This document shows positions 46,672-53,905 of a stretch of DNA of 64,000 bases, one piece after another. Position numbers and translations under genes: made by a program. Source of the DNA: Phycisphaerae bacterium (lineage in GTDB: Bacteria; Planctomycetota; Phycisphaerae; Sedimentisphaerales; Sedimentisphaeraceae); assembly GCA_027078365.1 (NCBI GenBank), contig JALWYQ010000001.1, positions 1 to 64,000 of the forward strand. Direction: 5' to 3'. The notes under the pieces were generated by a model. The model was not told the origin of the DNA, made no database searches, and saw nothing but the letters and a program-made list of their open reading frames with translations. The stretch's first letter is position 1. The number at the start of each line of letters is the position of its first letter.

Positions 46672-46726
46672 CCTGTCACTCGTTTTCGCTTATCCAGCTG
46701 TTAGATAAGCTAAAACAAGTGACAGG
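46672..46726 (-). repeat. 55-nt hairpin repeat, copy B (P3 arm of rnpB)
   Basis: Same hairpin as 46323-46377 with four differences; the inner stem GCUUAUC/GAUAAGC is perfect and the loop is UAACAGCUG. I found no third copy in this window. Confidence 0.92.
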
Positions 46727-46991
46727 CGACCGCCCAACCCACTCGACCGCTGATTGTACAAAAAAGCTGCGCTCTTAGCAACTGCATCTCTTGAGTAAAG
46801 TAGAATTGATAACAACTTCTCTAAAAACAAATATTACTAGATTGTTTAGATTCATAATCTTTGCCACTTTTGTTAGCCAAAGAAAGCAAGATTAGCGGTG
46901 ATTTTTGAGGAGATTTCAAAAAAAATTTCATCGCTTAACACCTATGATATAAGCAATTACAAAAAGATAAAAAAACAAGAGCAATATTAAA

Positions 46992-47019
46992 TTGACACAC
47001 AATATATCGTTGTTATCAT
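46992..47019 (+). promoter_or_regulatory. Promoter of nrdR
   Basis: TTGACA (46992-46997), 16-bp spacer, TATCAT (47014-47019), 117 bp before the start codon, overlapped by the first NrdR-like box. Confidence 0.65.
46997..47012 (+). promoter_or_regulatory. NrdR-box-like site 1
   Basis: ACACAATATATCGTTG agrees with the NrdR box consensus acaCwATATAtwGtgt at 13 of 16 positions and lies between the -35 and -10. Confidence 0.55.
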
Positions 47020-47038
47020 TATGATATAGTCATCAAAG

Positions 47039-47054
47039 ACACAAGTTAGTTGTG
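47039..47054 (+). promoter_or_regulatory. NrdR-box-like site 2
   Basis: ACACAAGTTAGTTGTG is a palindrome (CACAA/TTGTG) exactly 42 bp, four helical turns, from site 1. Its centre departs from consensus. Confidence 0.45.
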
Positions 47055-47135
47055 ATGATTGCCAGTTATTTTTTTGGGCTCTAGTAACCACACTAGAGGA
47101 TAACTAAACGCCGTTTTAAGTTAGGTACAACAATA

Positions 47136-47642
47136 GTGCGTTGCCCTTTTTGTAAAGCTGACAATGATAAAGTTATTGACTCTCGCTCAAGTGATGGCGG
47201 TCGCATCATTAGGCGCAGGCGTCAATGCCTGAGCTGTTCTAGGCGTTTTACTACGTATGAGAAAATTAGCGAAAGCTTTAAACTCAACGTTGTCAAAAAA
47301 GATAATTCACGCGTACCTTATGACCGTGAAAAGATTCTACATGGCTTGCAAAAAGCTTGTTACAAGCGTCCAATATCATCAGAGCAAATACGTGCACTCG
47401 CTGATAAGGTCGAGGAAGACATTTTCAGAGATTCAGACAAGGAAGTCTCATCTAGATTCATTGGAAAAAGCGTGATGGATCACCTCAAGGTTGTTGACAA
47501 GGTAGCGTACATTAGATTTGCTAGTGTGTACAGGAATTTTGAAGATGCCGGCGATTTGATCTTAGAGGTCACAGAAGAATTTCGCAAGGATGAGAATCTC
47601 AACGGTCAGGGAAGCGACCCTGAAACTCTCAAAGACAAATAG
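47136..47642 (+). CDS. nrdR: Transcriptional repressor NrdR
   Basis: 168 residues, GTG start. The zinc ribbon MRCPFCKADNDKVIDSR...RRRQCLSCSRRFTTYE (CX2C...CX2C) is followed by the ATP-cone (VVKKDNSRVPYDREKILHGLQKAC), the standard NrdR architecture. It senses ATP/dATP and represses ribonucleotide reductase genes. No nrd structural genes are in the window, but two NrdR-like boxes overlap or follow its own promoter, suggesting autoregulation. Confidence 0.97.
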   Translation: MRCPFCKADNDKVIDSRSSDGGRIIRRRRQCLSCSRRFTTYEKISESFKLNVVKKDNSRVPYDREKILHGLQKACYKRPISSEQIRALADKVEEDIFRDSDKEVSSRFIGKSVMDHLKVVDKVAYIRFASVYRNFEDAGDLILEVTEEFRKDENLNGQGSDPETLKDK

Positions 47643-47672
47643 CTAGTAGAAGGCAAAAATGGAATTTTGCCC

Positions 47673-47770
47673 AACAGGTAGTAAAAAAGGATTCTAGTCT
47701 GAAGAATAACTTTAAGCAGTGGGGTTTGACCGTATTCTCTCCGAGCTTTTTTTGGGACTTACTACCTGTT
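47673..47770. repeat. 12-bp perfect inverted repeat with 74-nt interior
   Basis: AACAGGTAGTAA (47673-47684) and TTACTACCTGTT (47759-47770) flank an AT-rich interior just after nrdR; a short hairpin GGCAAAA/TTTTGCC lies at 47652-47671. It may be an RNA structure or the remnant of a small palindromic element. Confidence 0.5.
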
Positions 47771-47802
47771 ACCTTCTTGAGATACTTTTTTTGCCCCTGT
47801 AA

Positions 47803-47838
47803 AAAAGGCCTCCTACCAATTAGGTAGAAGGCCTTCAT
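47803..47838. terminator. Bidirectional terminator between nrdR and the lipoprotein gene
   Basis: AAGGCCTCCTACC/GGTAGAAGGCCTT stem with one mismatch and a 5-nt loop, with A- and T-rich ends. Confidence 0.82.
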
Positions 47839-47862
47839 TAAATTAGGGATCAATCACAAGAA

Positions 47863-48711
47863 TTACTTCTTGTTAGAATCATCGATAGTAGCTTCCTCTT
47901 CTGGAGTACTAGTAGATTGTTTCTTGATTAATTTCTTAACATCATCATTATTAGCAAAGTCCTTAGTAGCACTGCCAAGCTTAATCTTAACATCTACAGT
48001 ATTGGTTGCATCATCAACGATAATCAGCATTCTTCCTTCATTTAGAACAGAATGATCAAACTCTAATCCACTAGCCTTGTCAAGTTTTTGAGTTAGGTCA
48101 GGACTACGTTGAATCTGTTCTAGAATCTGATTAAATGTCTGATTAATCAATAGGGAAATACTATCAATCGCATGAGAATCCTTACGAATATCACGGACAT
48201 CGTCTAGATAAAGCTTTTTTGCTTCCTCTATAATTGCAATCCATTTATCAGATGCGCTAGCATAAGGCTGATCAAGGACTTCATCGTCCATAATCATCTC
48301 CATATCAAATCGCAACTTCTGTGAAGCAGCCCCAACTAGAACCCACCAACCTGGAGAATCCTCATCTGAGAGAAAAGCATATTTGCGTTTTGCAGTCATA
48401 GACTCTTCATCAAAACCAACGATATTAAACCACACTACCGCATAATCTCCACGTTGAACAAGTGTAGTGTTATAATCGCCTCTTTGAGCCCATTTAGCAA
48501 CAGCGCTTTCACTCTGACTCAGGTACTCTTCTTTATCTAAACTTTTGTTGTAAAGTTTCTGTAAAACTGTCGCTGAAGTATCTTCACCTAGCACGATAGA
48601 ATCGTACCTGTTAAATACTTTGTTCTTATCAGGCGCATCAGCGCTAGGTGTATTATTACAACCTGCAACAAAAACTGCGACTAGGGCTAATATCAGAGTA
48701 AAATATCTCAC
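47863..48711 (-). CDS. Predicted lipoprotein, unknown function
   Basis: 282 residues from a GTG at 48711, set by AAAGGAGAAAAC directly upstream; the longer frame to 48783 is rejected. The signal peptide ends in the lipobox VAGC with Cys18 as lipidation site. The mature part has VLGEDTSATVLQKLYNKSL, a beta segment with DYAVVWFNIVGF and GWWVLVGAA, a helical middle and an acidic Ser/Thr/Glu/Lys-rich tail. I recognise no domain. Residue +2 is Asn rather than Asp, so outer-membrane placement is possible if Lol rules apply. It is downstream of ilvC on the same strand (115-bp gap) but probably not functionally linked. Confidence 0.75.
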   Translation of the reverse strand: MRYFTLILALVAVFVAGCNNTPSADAPDKNKVFNRYDSIVLGEDTSATVLQKLYNKSLDKEEYLSQSESAVAKWAQRGDYNTTLVQRGDYAVVWFNIVGFDEESMTAKRKYAFLSDEDSPGWWVLVGAASQKLRFDMEMIMDDEVLDQPYASASDKWIAIIEEAKKLYLDDVRDIRKDSHAIDSISLLINQTFNQILEQIQRSPDLTQKLDKASGLEFDHSVLNEGRMLIIVDDATNTVDVKIKLGSATKDFANNDDVKKLIKKQSTSTPEEEATIDDSNKK

Positions 48712-48826
48712 GTTTTCTCCTTTTGTACTGTAAACGATTGATTTTCCTATGTTAGGTAGCATTTCAACGCAACCTACATCCATACAAAAGCAATACTAGG
48801 AAATATCGTAGTATCTAGTAAACGTA

Positions 48827-49828
48827 CTATACTTCTTTGGCATCAATCCACTTCATCATCTTACGAAGCTTTCTACCAACAACTTCGATTTGATGGTCGT
48901 GATCCTTTTCGTATAGTTCGTTAAACTTCTTGTAACCGCCTTCAACCTCGGCAATCCATCCCTTAGCGAATGTACCATCTTGAATCTCGCCAAGAATCTT
49001 CTTCATTTCTGCCTTTGTATCTTCTGTGATGATACGAGGTCCAGCAATCAAATCGCCCCACTCAGCAGTATTAGATACACTATAACGCATATAGTTAATA
49101 CCACCTTCGTACATAAGGTCAACGATTAACTTAACTTCATGTAAACACTCAAAGTAAGCAACCTCTGGTTGATAACCCGCTTCAACTAGAGTCTCAAAAC
49201 CAGCTTTAATAAGGGCTGTAAGACCACCACATAGTACAACCTGCTCGCCAAAGAGGTCTGTCTCTGTCTCTTCTTTGTATGTTGTCTCGATGATACCAGC
49301 TCTAGCACCACCAATACCGTTTGCCCATGCAAGAGCAACATCTCTAGCATCACCAGAAGCATCGACTTCTACTGCTATAAGACATGGTACTCCACCACCC
49401 TTTACATACTCGCTACGTACGAGATGGCCAGGGCCTTTTGGTGCAATCATCACAACATTTACATCGGTTGGTGGCACAATATACTTGAAATGAATATTGA
49501 AACCGTGACAGAAACCGAGAGTTTGACCTGGCTTTAGATTAGGTTTAATCTGCGATTCATAAACTTTACTTTGAAGCTCATCTGGAAGTGTTATGATGAT
49601 CAACGCCGCATCTGCAATTGCTGTTGGAATATCAGTAGGCTCAAAACCATGTTCTTTAGCAAGTTCGTAGTTAGCAGTACCTTCAAGTTCAGCAACCGCA
49701 ACATTGATACCACTATCACGTAGGTTTTGAGAATGAGCATGTCCTTGGCTACCATAGCCGACCACTGCAACCGTTTTGCCCTTAAGAGCATCGATAGGCG
49801 CACCGTCTTCATAGATAAGATTAGCCAT
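48827..49828 (-). CDS. ilvC: Ketol-acid reductoisomerase (NADP+), class I
   Basis: 333 residues, the short class I form. [21 protein letters not shown] is the nucleotide-binding loop (residues 20-40); [15 protein letters not shown] near 127, [14 protein letters not shown] near 190 and [22 protein letters not shown] near 224 hold the magnesium/acid residues. It reduces and rearranges acetolactate and acetohydroxybutyrate on the valine and isoleucine paths. It is third in ilvB-ilvN-ilvC, 30 bp after ilvN, with an AGGAGATATAT site. Confidence 0.98.
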   Translation of the reverse strand: MANLIYEDGAPIDALKGKTVAVVGYGSQGHAHSQNLRDSGINVAVAELEGTANYELAKEHGFEPTDIPTAIADAALIIITLPDELQSKVYESQIKPNLKPGQTLGFCHGFNIHFKYIVPPTDVNVVMIAPKGPGHLVRSEYVKGGGVPCLIAVEVDASGDARDVALAWANGIGGARAGIIETTYKEETETDLFGEQVVLCGGLTALIKAGFETLVEAGYQPEVAYFECLHEVKLIVDLMYEGGINYMRYSVSNTAEWGDLIAGPRIITEDTKAEMKKILGEIQDGTFAKGWIAEVEGGYKKFNELYEKDHDHQIEVVGRKLRKMMKWIDAKEV

Positions 49829-49858
49829 AATAAATATATCTCCTGTGTAAAAAGTTAA

Positions 49859-50341
49859 TTAGTTTCTTTTATTTCTAGCCATCGCTATTGTGCCTGAACG
49901 AGCAACACTCTTTATGCCATAAGGCTTACAAGCATCAATAAACGCCTCTATTTTACTGTCTGGTCCACAAATTTCAACCATTACAAATTTTTGTCCAATA
50001 TCAACCACTTTAGAATCAAACATATCTATTAAGGCTAATACTTCTGGTCTCTTCTCGGCTGGGGTATTTATTGTAATAAGCATCAGCGCCCTAGCAACAA
50101 TATCTTGACCTACGAAATCTTGCACTTTAACTACCGATACTATCTTTGCTAGTTGTTTACGTACCTGTTCAACAACCCTATTATCGCCAATAACGACAAT
50201 TGTCATACGGCTAAGATCGGGATCGTCCGTTCGACCTACAACCAGAGAATCTATATTAAACGCCCTTGCAGCAAACATTCCAGCAACGTGAGCTAAAACA
50301 CCAGGCTTATTCTGAACCAATGCACTGATTACATGTTTCAT
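49859..50341 (-). CDS. ilvN: Acetolactate synthase small (regulatory) subunit
   Basis: 160 residues. The N-terminal ACT domain (ISALVQNKPGVLAHVAGMFAARAFNIDSL) binds branched-chain amino acids for feedback inhibition; the C-terminal half (ALMLITINTPAEKRPEVLALIDMF...FVMVEICG) matches the ALS_ss_C domain that activates the large subunit. It follows ilvB by 20 bp and precedes ilvC. The symbol ilvH would serve equally. Confidence 0.96.
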   Translation of the reverse strand: MKHVISALVQNKPGVLAHVAGMFAARAFNIDSLVVGRTDDPDLSRMTIVVIGDNRVVEQVRKQLAKIVSVVKVQDFVGQDIVARALMLITINTPAEKRPEVLALIDMFDSKVVDIGQKFVMVEICGPDSKIEAFIDACKPYGIKSVARSGTIAMARNKRN

Positions 50342-50361
50342 TTTCAGTTTCTCCCAAGGCT

Positions 50362-52119
50362 CTACGCCATACTCTCAAAAATATCAAGTCCATCCATTTC
50401 ATGCAAACTCTTACCAGCAGCAACCATAGGCCAAACATTTTCCTCTGGCTCAATCTTGACCTCAAGCACACAAGGACCAGCCTCCTTTAGCAACTTCTCA
50501 ATAGCCTCGCTCAACTTAGACGGTTCGCTTAGAGAAATTCCAGTAGCCCCCATAGATGCCGCAACCTTCGCAAAATTAGGATTCTTTAATGAACTCTGAG
50601 AGTAACGCTTGTTGTAGAATAGCTCCTGCCACTGACGTACCATACCCATATAGCCATTGTTCAATACAATAACTTTGACCGGTAAATCATACATAACAGC
50701 CGTAGAGAGCTCTGTTAATGTCATATTAAAGCTACTATCACCGTCAATATCAATAACCGTAGCACCAGGACAAGCAACCTGCGCACCTACAGCAGATGGC
50801 AATCCAAATCCCATCGTACCAAGCCCGCCAGAGCTGATAAAATGGCGAGGTTTGGAATATTTGTAGAACTGCGCAGCCCACATTTGGTGTTGCCCTACAC
50901 CTGTACAGATAATAGCCTCACCCTTTGTCTGTTTGTAGAGTTCTTCTATAACCTCTTGCGGTTTAATGTATTTATCACTCTTGTTGTAACAGAGTGGATA
51001 ATTTTTCTTTAGCTTAGCAATATAGTTGAACCACTCTTTTCTCTCTCTAAACTCAACTAAATCAAGCATCTGCGAGAGAATATATTTTGCATCACCTACG
51101 ACTGGTATATCAACACTTACATTCTTCGATATACTCGCCGGGTCTATATCTATGTGAATGATCTTGGCATTTGGGCAGAAGGTCTTTAGATTTCCCGTTA
51201 CGCGGTCCTCAAATCTAGAACCAATAGCAACTAGCAAATCACACTCTTGAACCGCAAAATTAGCATAGGCTGCTCCGTGCATACCAAGCATATCCAAAGA
51301 TTCAGGTCTGGATTGGTCGTACGTGCCTAGGGCCATTAAGGTAGTGGTAACCGCAACATTAGCCTTTTGCGCAACCTTTCTCAATTGCTCTGAAGCCCCA
51401 GAAATAACAACGCCACCGCCAACATAGAATACTGGCTTTTTAGAGTTGTTAATCGCATCTGCTGCCATTTCTATTTGCTTTTTATGGCCTTTTGTCCTAA
51501 CACGATAACCTGGCAACTTAACTTCGGTTGGCGGCGTCCATTTCGTAGTGGCAACGGCAACATCAACAGGAATATCGACCAATACTGGACCAGGCCTACC
51601 TGTTGAAGCGATATAAAACGCCTCTCTTAATGCCGATGCAAGATGCTTAACATCTTTAACTATCACATTGTGTTTAGTTATTGGCCTAGTAACACCTGTT
51701 ATATCTACTTCTTGGAAAGCATCATTACCAATCAGCTCTGTTCTTACCTGACCAGTAATAGCAACCAAAGGAACAGAATCCATCATGGCTGTCGCGATGC
51801 CTGTAACTAGGTTCGTCGCTCCAGGACCAGATGTAGCTATCATAACCCCTGTCTTACCAGTTGCGCGAGCATATGCATCAGCCATATGGCAACCACCCTG
51901 TTCGTGGCGTGGGATTATAAAGTTGAGAGGTGAATCGTAGATTTTATCGAAGAGAGGAAGAACCACTCCACCAAGATACCCAAAAACCGTATCAACGCCC
52001 TGCTCTAGCAGAACATCTACAATAATCTGAGAACCCTGTTTAAGTTCTTCATTTTCTACGGGGACAAAGCCCCCGCAACCGGCGCAAGCACCGCAGTCGT
52101 CACAGTTGAGTGAACTCAT
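50362..52119 (-). CDS. ilvB: Acetolactate synthase large subunit with N-terminal Cys cluster
   Basis: 585 residues. The catalytic ThDP enzyme is complete: FGYLGGVVLPLFD near 44 and PRHEQGGCHMADAYARATGK (activating Glu) near 71, the FAD-binding middle domain (FYVGGGVVISGAS, LMALGTYDQ, MLGMHGAAYAN) and IDGDSSFNMTLTELSTA (ThDP-Mg) near 465. Residues 1-28 are an extra head with CDDCGACAGCGGF: Cys6, 9, 12 and 15 in a perfect CX2CX2CX2C array, unlike ordinary ALS starts, which could bind zinc or an iron-sulfur cluster. It makes acetolactate or acetohydroxybutyrate. The ATG at 52119 has AAAGGAATTAAAA. First gene of ilvB-ilvN-ilvC behind a structured leader. Confidence 0.97.
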   Translation of the reverse strand: MSSLNCDDCGACAGCGGFVPVENEELKQGSQIIVDVLLEQGVDTVFGYLGGVVLPLFDKIYDSPLNFIIPRHEQGGCHMADAYARATGKTGVMIATSGPGATNLVTGIATAMMDSVPLVAITGQVRTELIGNDAFQEVDITGVTRPITKHNVIVKDVKHLASALREAFYIASTGRPGPVLVDIPVDVAVATTKWTPPTEVKLPGYRVRTKGHKKQIEMAADAINNSKKPVFYVGGGVVISGASEQLRKVAQKANVAVTTTLMALGTYDQSRPESLDMLGMHGAAYANFAVQECDLLVAIGSRFEDRVTGNLKTFCPNAKIIHIDIDPASISKNVSVDIPVVGDAKYILSQMLDLVEFRERKEWFNYIAKLKKNYPLCYNKSDKYIKPQEVIEELYKQTKGEAIICTGVGQHQMWAAQFYKYSKPRHFISSGGLGTMGFGLPSAVGAQVACPGATVIDIDGDSSFNMTLTELSTAVMYDLPVKVIVLNNGYMGMVRQWQELFYNKRYSQSSLKNPNFAKVAASMGATGISLSEPSKLSEAIEKLLKEAGPCVLEVKIEPEENVWPMVAAGKSLHEMDGLDIFESMA

Positions 52120-52184
52120 TTTTAATTCCTTTCCTGACTAACTTTTATGTCATTCCACCACATCTAGCGACAGCAGGCCAATAA

Positions 52185-52290
52185 CCGAGAGATCAAATAC
52201 GAAGGACCTTTAACCTTCGCAACCAACCAACTCGGGATAAATGCCCACGCTAGAAGAGCGTAACCACTATCCGATACTGTGTATCAGGCT
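52185..52290 (-). promoter_or_regulatory. Structured 5' leader of ilvB (attenuator or riboswitch candidate)
   Basis: Three consecutive stems: GATAC/GTATC (52273-52285); GGATA/TATCC enclosing ACGCT/AGCGT (52235-52272); CCGAG/CTCGG enclosing CGAAGG/CCTTCG (52185-52235). No leader peptide rich in Ile, Val or Leu and no recognisable T-box is seen. Confidence 0.5.
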
Positions 52291-52297
52291 ACAATCA

Positions 52298-52355
52298 TAG
52301 ATATTCTATGCAATCGTACAAGGTCAATGTTAAGTACTCCATTATTTTAAGTCAA
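52298..52355 (-). promoter_or_regulatory. Two overlapping promoter candidates for ilvB
   Basis: TTGACT (52350-52355) with TAACAT (52327-52332), spacer 17; TTGACC (52322-52327) with TATCTA (52298-52303), spacer 18. Either gives a leader of 170-200 nt. Confidence 0.5.
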
Positions 52356-52470
52356 TATTATTATTGTAAATTATTTAAAAAGAGTAGTTTAGCTAAGATC
52401 GAAAGCTATTGCGATACGTAAAATTAGTCCCGTTGTATATTTTAGAACTACCCTTAATTGAAAGTTTTGC

Positions 52471-52476
52471 TATAAT
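52471..52476 (+). promoter_or_regulatory. Extended -10 promoter of the NifU-like gene
   Basis: TGCTATAAT, a perfect extended -10, 37 bp before the ATG; no good -35 is visible. Confidence 0.5.
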
Positions 52477-52512
52477 GCTCCTTTGAAAATTTGACTTTAT
52501 GGAGATTAAGAT

Positions 52513-52758
52513 ATGTCTGAAACACAAAAAAGCACAAATGAAAAAATAGAAGATGCAATCAATAAGATTAGACCAATGCTACAAAATGATGGTGGAGATA
52601 TAGAGTTGGTTAGTATTGATGATGACTTAACCGTAAACGTCCGCCTCCAAGGCGCATGTAGAGGTTGCCCTGGCGCACAGATGACATTAAAGATGGGGGT
52701 CGAGCGCGTGATTAGAGAGAGCGTACCTGAAATTAAGGAAGTTGTAGCGGTTAACTAA
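52513..52758 (+). CDS. NifU C-terminal-domain (Nfu-type) iron-sulfur protein
   Basis: 81 residues, a stand-alone Nfu domain. IRPMLQNDGGDIELV near residue 19 and GACRGCPGAQMTLKMGVERVI near 53 with the CX2C pair that bridges a 4Fe-4S cluster between monomers. It carries and delivers Fe-S clusters to target proteins in the cytosol. TGGAGATTAAGAT precedes the ATG. Single gene with terminator. It may serve cluster enzymes in general; no isc/suf genes are close. Confidence 0.93.
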   Translation: MSETQKSTNEKIEDAINKIRPMLQNDGGDIELVSIDDDLTVNVRLQGACRGCPGAQMTLKMGVERVIRESVPEIKEVVAVN

Positions 52759-52776
52759 CTACAATTATTAAACTGC

Positions 52777-52812
52777 AAAAGGCACCAATATTTTTATTGG
52801 TGTCTTTTTTTT
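52777..52812 (+). terminator. Terminator after the nfu-type gene
   Basis: GGCACCAATA/TATTGGTGTC stem with a TTTT loop, followed by nine Ts. Confidence 0.9.
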
Positions 52813-52837
52813 TGCACGAGAAAAGCCCTTCGATATA

Positions 52838-53905
52838 TCAAAGCCCCAAGTCAACTACTCTGGCAATCTCTTTTTTAGAAATATCCTCTATTAAAGCAGA
52901 CTCTGTTATGATAGCGGTTATATTAGCCGCTGGTGTAACATCAAATGCTGGATTGAAAATATCTACTCCATCAGGAACGGTTTGAGTTTCACTGAAACAA
53001 GAGACCTCCAAACCAGAGCGTTGTTCTATTGGGATTAAAGTTCCATTCTCTAAGGAAAGATCAAACGTACTTGTTGGAGCTGCTACGTAAAATGGAATAT
53101 TGTGATGTTTTGCTAAGACGCTAAGGGAGTAGGTTCCTATTTTATTTGCAGTATCACCGTTGGCTGCAATTCTATCTGCGCCAACAATAATTAAATCAAT
53201 CTCCCCTTTACTCATCAACCAACCAGCCATGTTGTCGCATAAAACTGTAGTGTCAATGCCGCTACGCGAAAGCTCCCATGAGGTTAGCCTCGCTCCCTGC
53301 AACAATGGGCGAGTCTCATCTACATACACCTTAAAATTAACACCAGCTCTCTGCGCAGCATACATAGGCGCAAGAGCCGTTCCAACACCAGCCGTTGCCA
53401 ATGCACCAGCGTTGCAATGTGTTAGTATTTTAGAATTTGGTTTTATCAACTCCAGACCATTGTGACCAATGTTGTTGCACATCTGTTTGTCTTGAGAATC
53501 AATCTTTTTTGCTTCTGATAAAATGCATTCTCGTAATTTATCGCAACTCGCCTCTGGATTTCTGCGCACAAATTCATTCGCAGTGTTTTTGATTCTCTCT
53601 AACGCCCAAAAGAGATTTACCGCAGTAGGTCTAGAGCTAGAAAGATAGTCTGCGCCTTTGTTGAGGTGTACTATAGCCTCTTGTAGGGATAATGCGGCAG
53701 CTCCTTTCATATGCAAACAAACTCCATAGGCAGCACCAACACCAATAGCTGGCGCTCCGCGCAAGGCAAGGGTCTTAATAGAATCATATAATGTTTCTAT
53801 ATCAGAACAGACAATCTCACTAAATTCATTTGGTAATCTTCTCTGATCTATCAAAATTAGCTGACCATCAATACCACCTTGCCAATGAAGAGTTTGAAAT
53901 TTCAT
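52838..53905 (-). CDS. mtnA: S-methyl-5-thioribose-1-phosphate isomerase
   Basis: 355 residues of the eIF2B-alpha-like aldose/ketose isomerase family. LRGAPAIGVGAAYGV near residue 49, LTHCNAGALATAGVGTALAPM near 159 (catalytic Cys), VGADRIAANGDTANKIGTYSL near 242 (Asp) and FYVAAPTSTFD near 273 fit MtnA closely. It acts in methionine salvage; other salvage genes are not in the window, and family members can also act on ribose-1,5-bisphosphate or 5-deoxyribose phosphates. The ATG directly abuts the uvrA stop (TAGATG), so it is translated after uvrA. Confidence 0.93.
   Translation of the reverse strand: MKFQTLHWQGGIDGQLILIDQRRLPNEFSEIVCSDIETLYDSIKTLALRGAPAIGVGAAYGVCLHMKGAAALSLQEAIVHLNKGADYLSSSRPTAVNLFWALERIKNTANEFVRRNPEASCDKLRECILSEAKKIDSQDKQMCNNIGHNGLELIKPNSKILTHCNAGALATAGVGTALAPMYAAQRAGVNFKVYVDETRPLLQGARLTSWELSRSGIDTTVLCDNMAGWLMSKGEIDLIIVGADRIAANGDTANKIGTYSLSVLAKHHNIPFYVAAPTSTFDLSLENGTLIPIEQRSGLEVSCFSETQTVPDGVDIFNPAFDVTPAANITAIITESALIEDISKKEIARVVDLGL

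Larger units (their letters stand above)
46293..46746 (-). ncRNA. rnpB: RNase P RNA (type A) with two extended hairpins
   Basis: The minus strand has the conserved RNase P core: P1 GAGTGGGTT (46744-46736) with AACCCACTC (46304-46296), GGAGGAAAGTCCGAGC, GGTGCGGTAAGAGCGCACC and ACAGAACTCGGCTTAT near the 3' end. The RNA is the catalytic subunit for tRNA 5' processing. About 454 nt, longer than average because the P3-position arm (46672-46726) and a 3'-side arm in the P19 position (46323-46377) are near-identical 55-nt hairpins. A T-run follows the 3' end. Confidence 0.96.

Noticed and set aside
47629-47853. 74-codon minus-strand frame after nrdR
   Set aside because: It runs through the inverted repeat and terminator and has no ribosome site.
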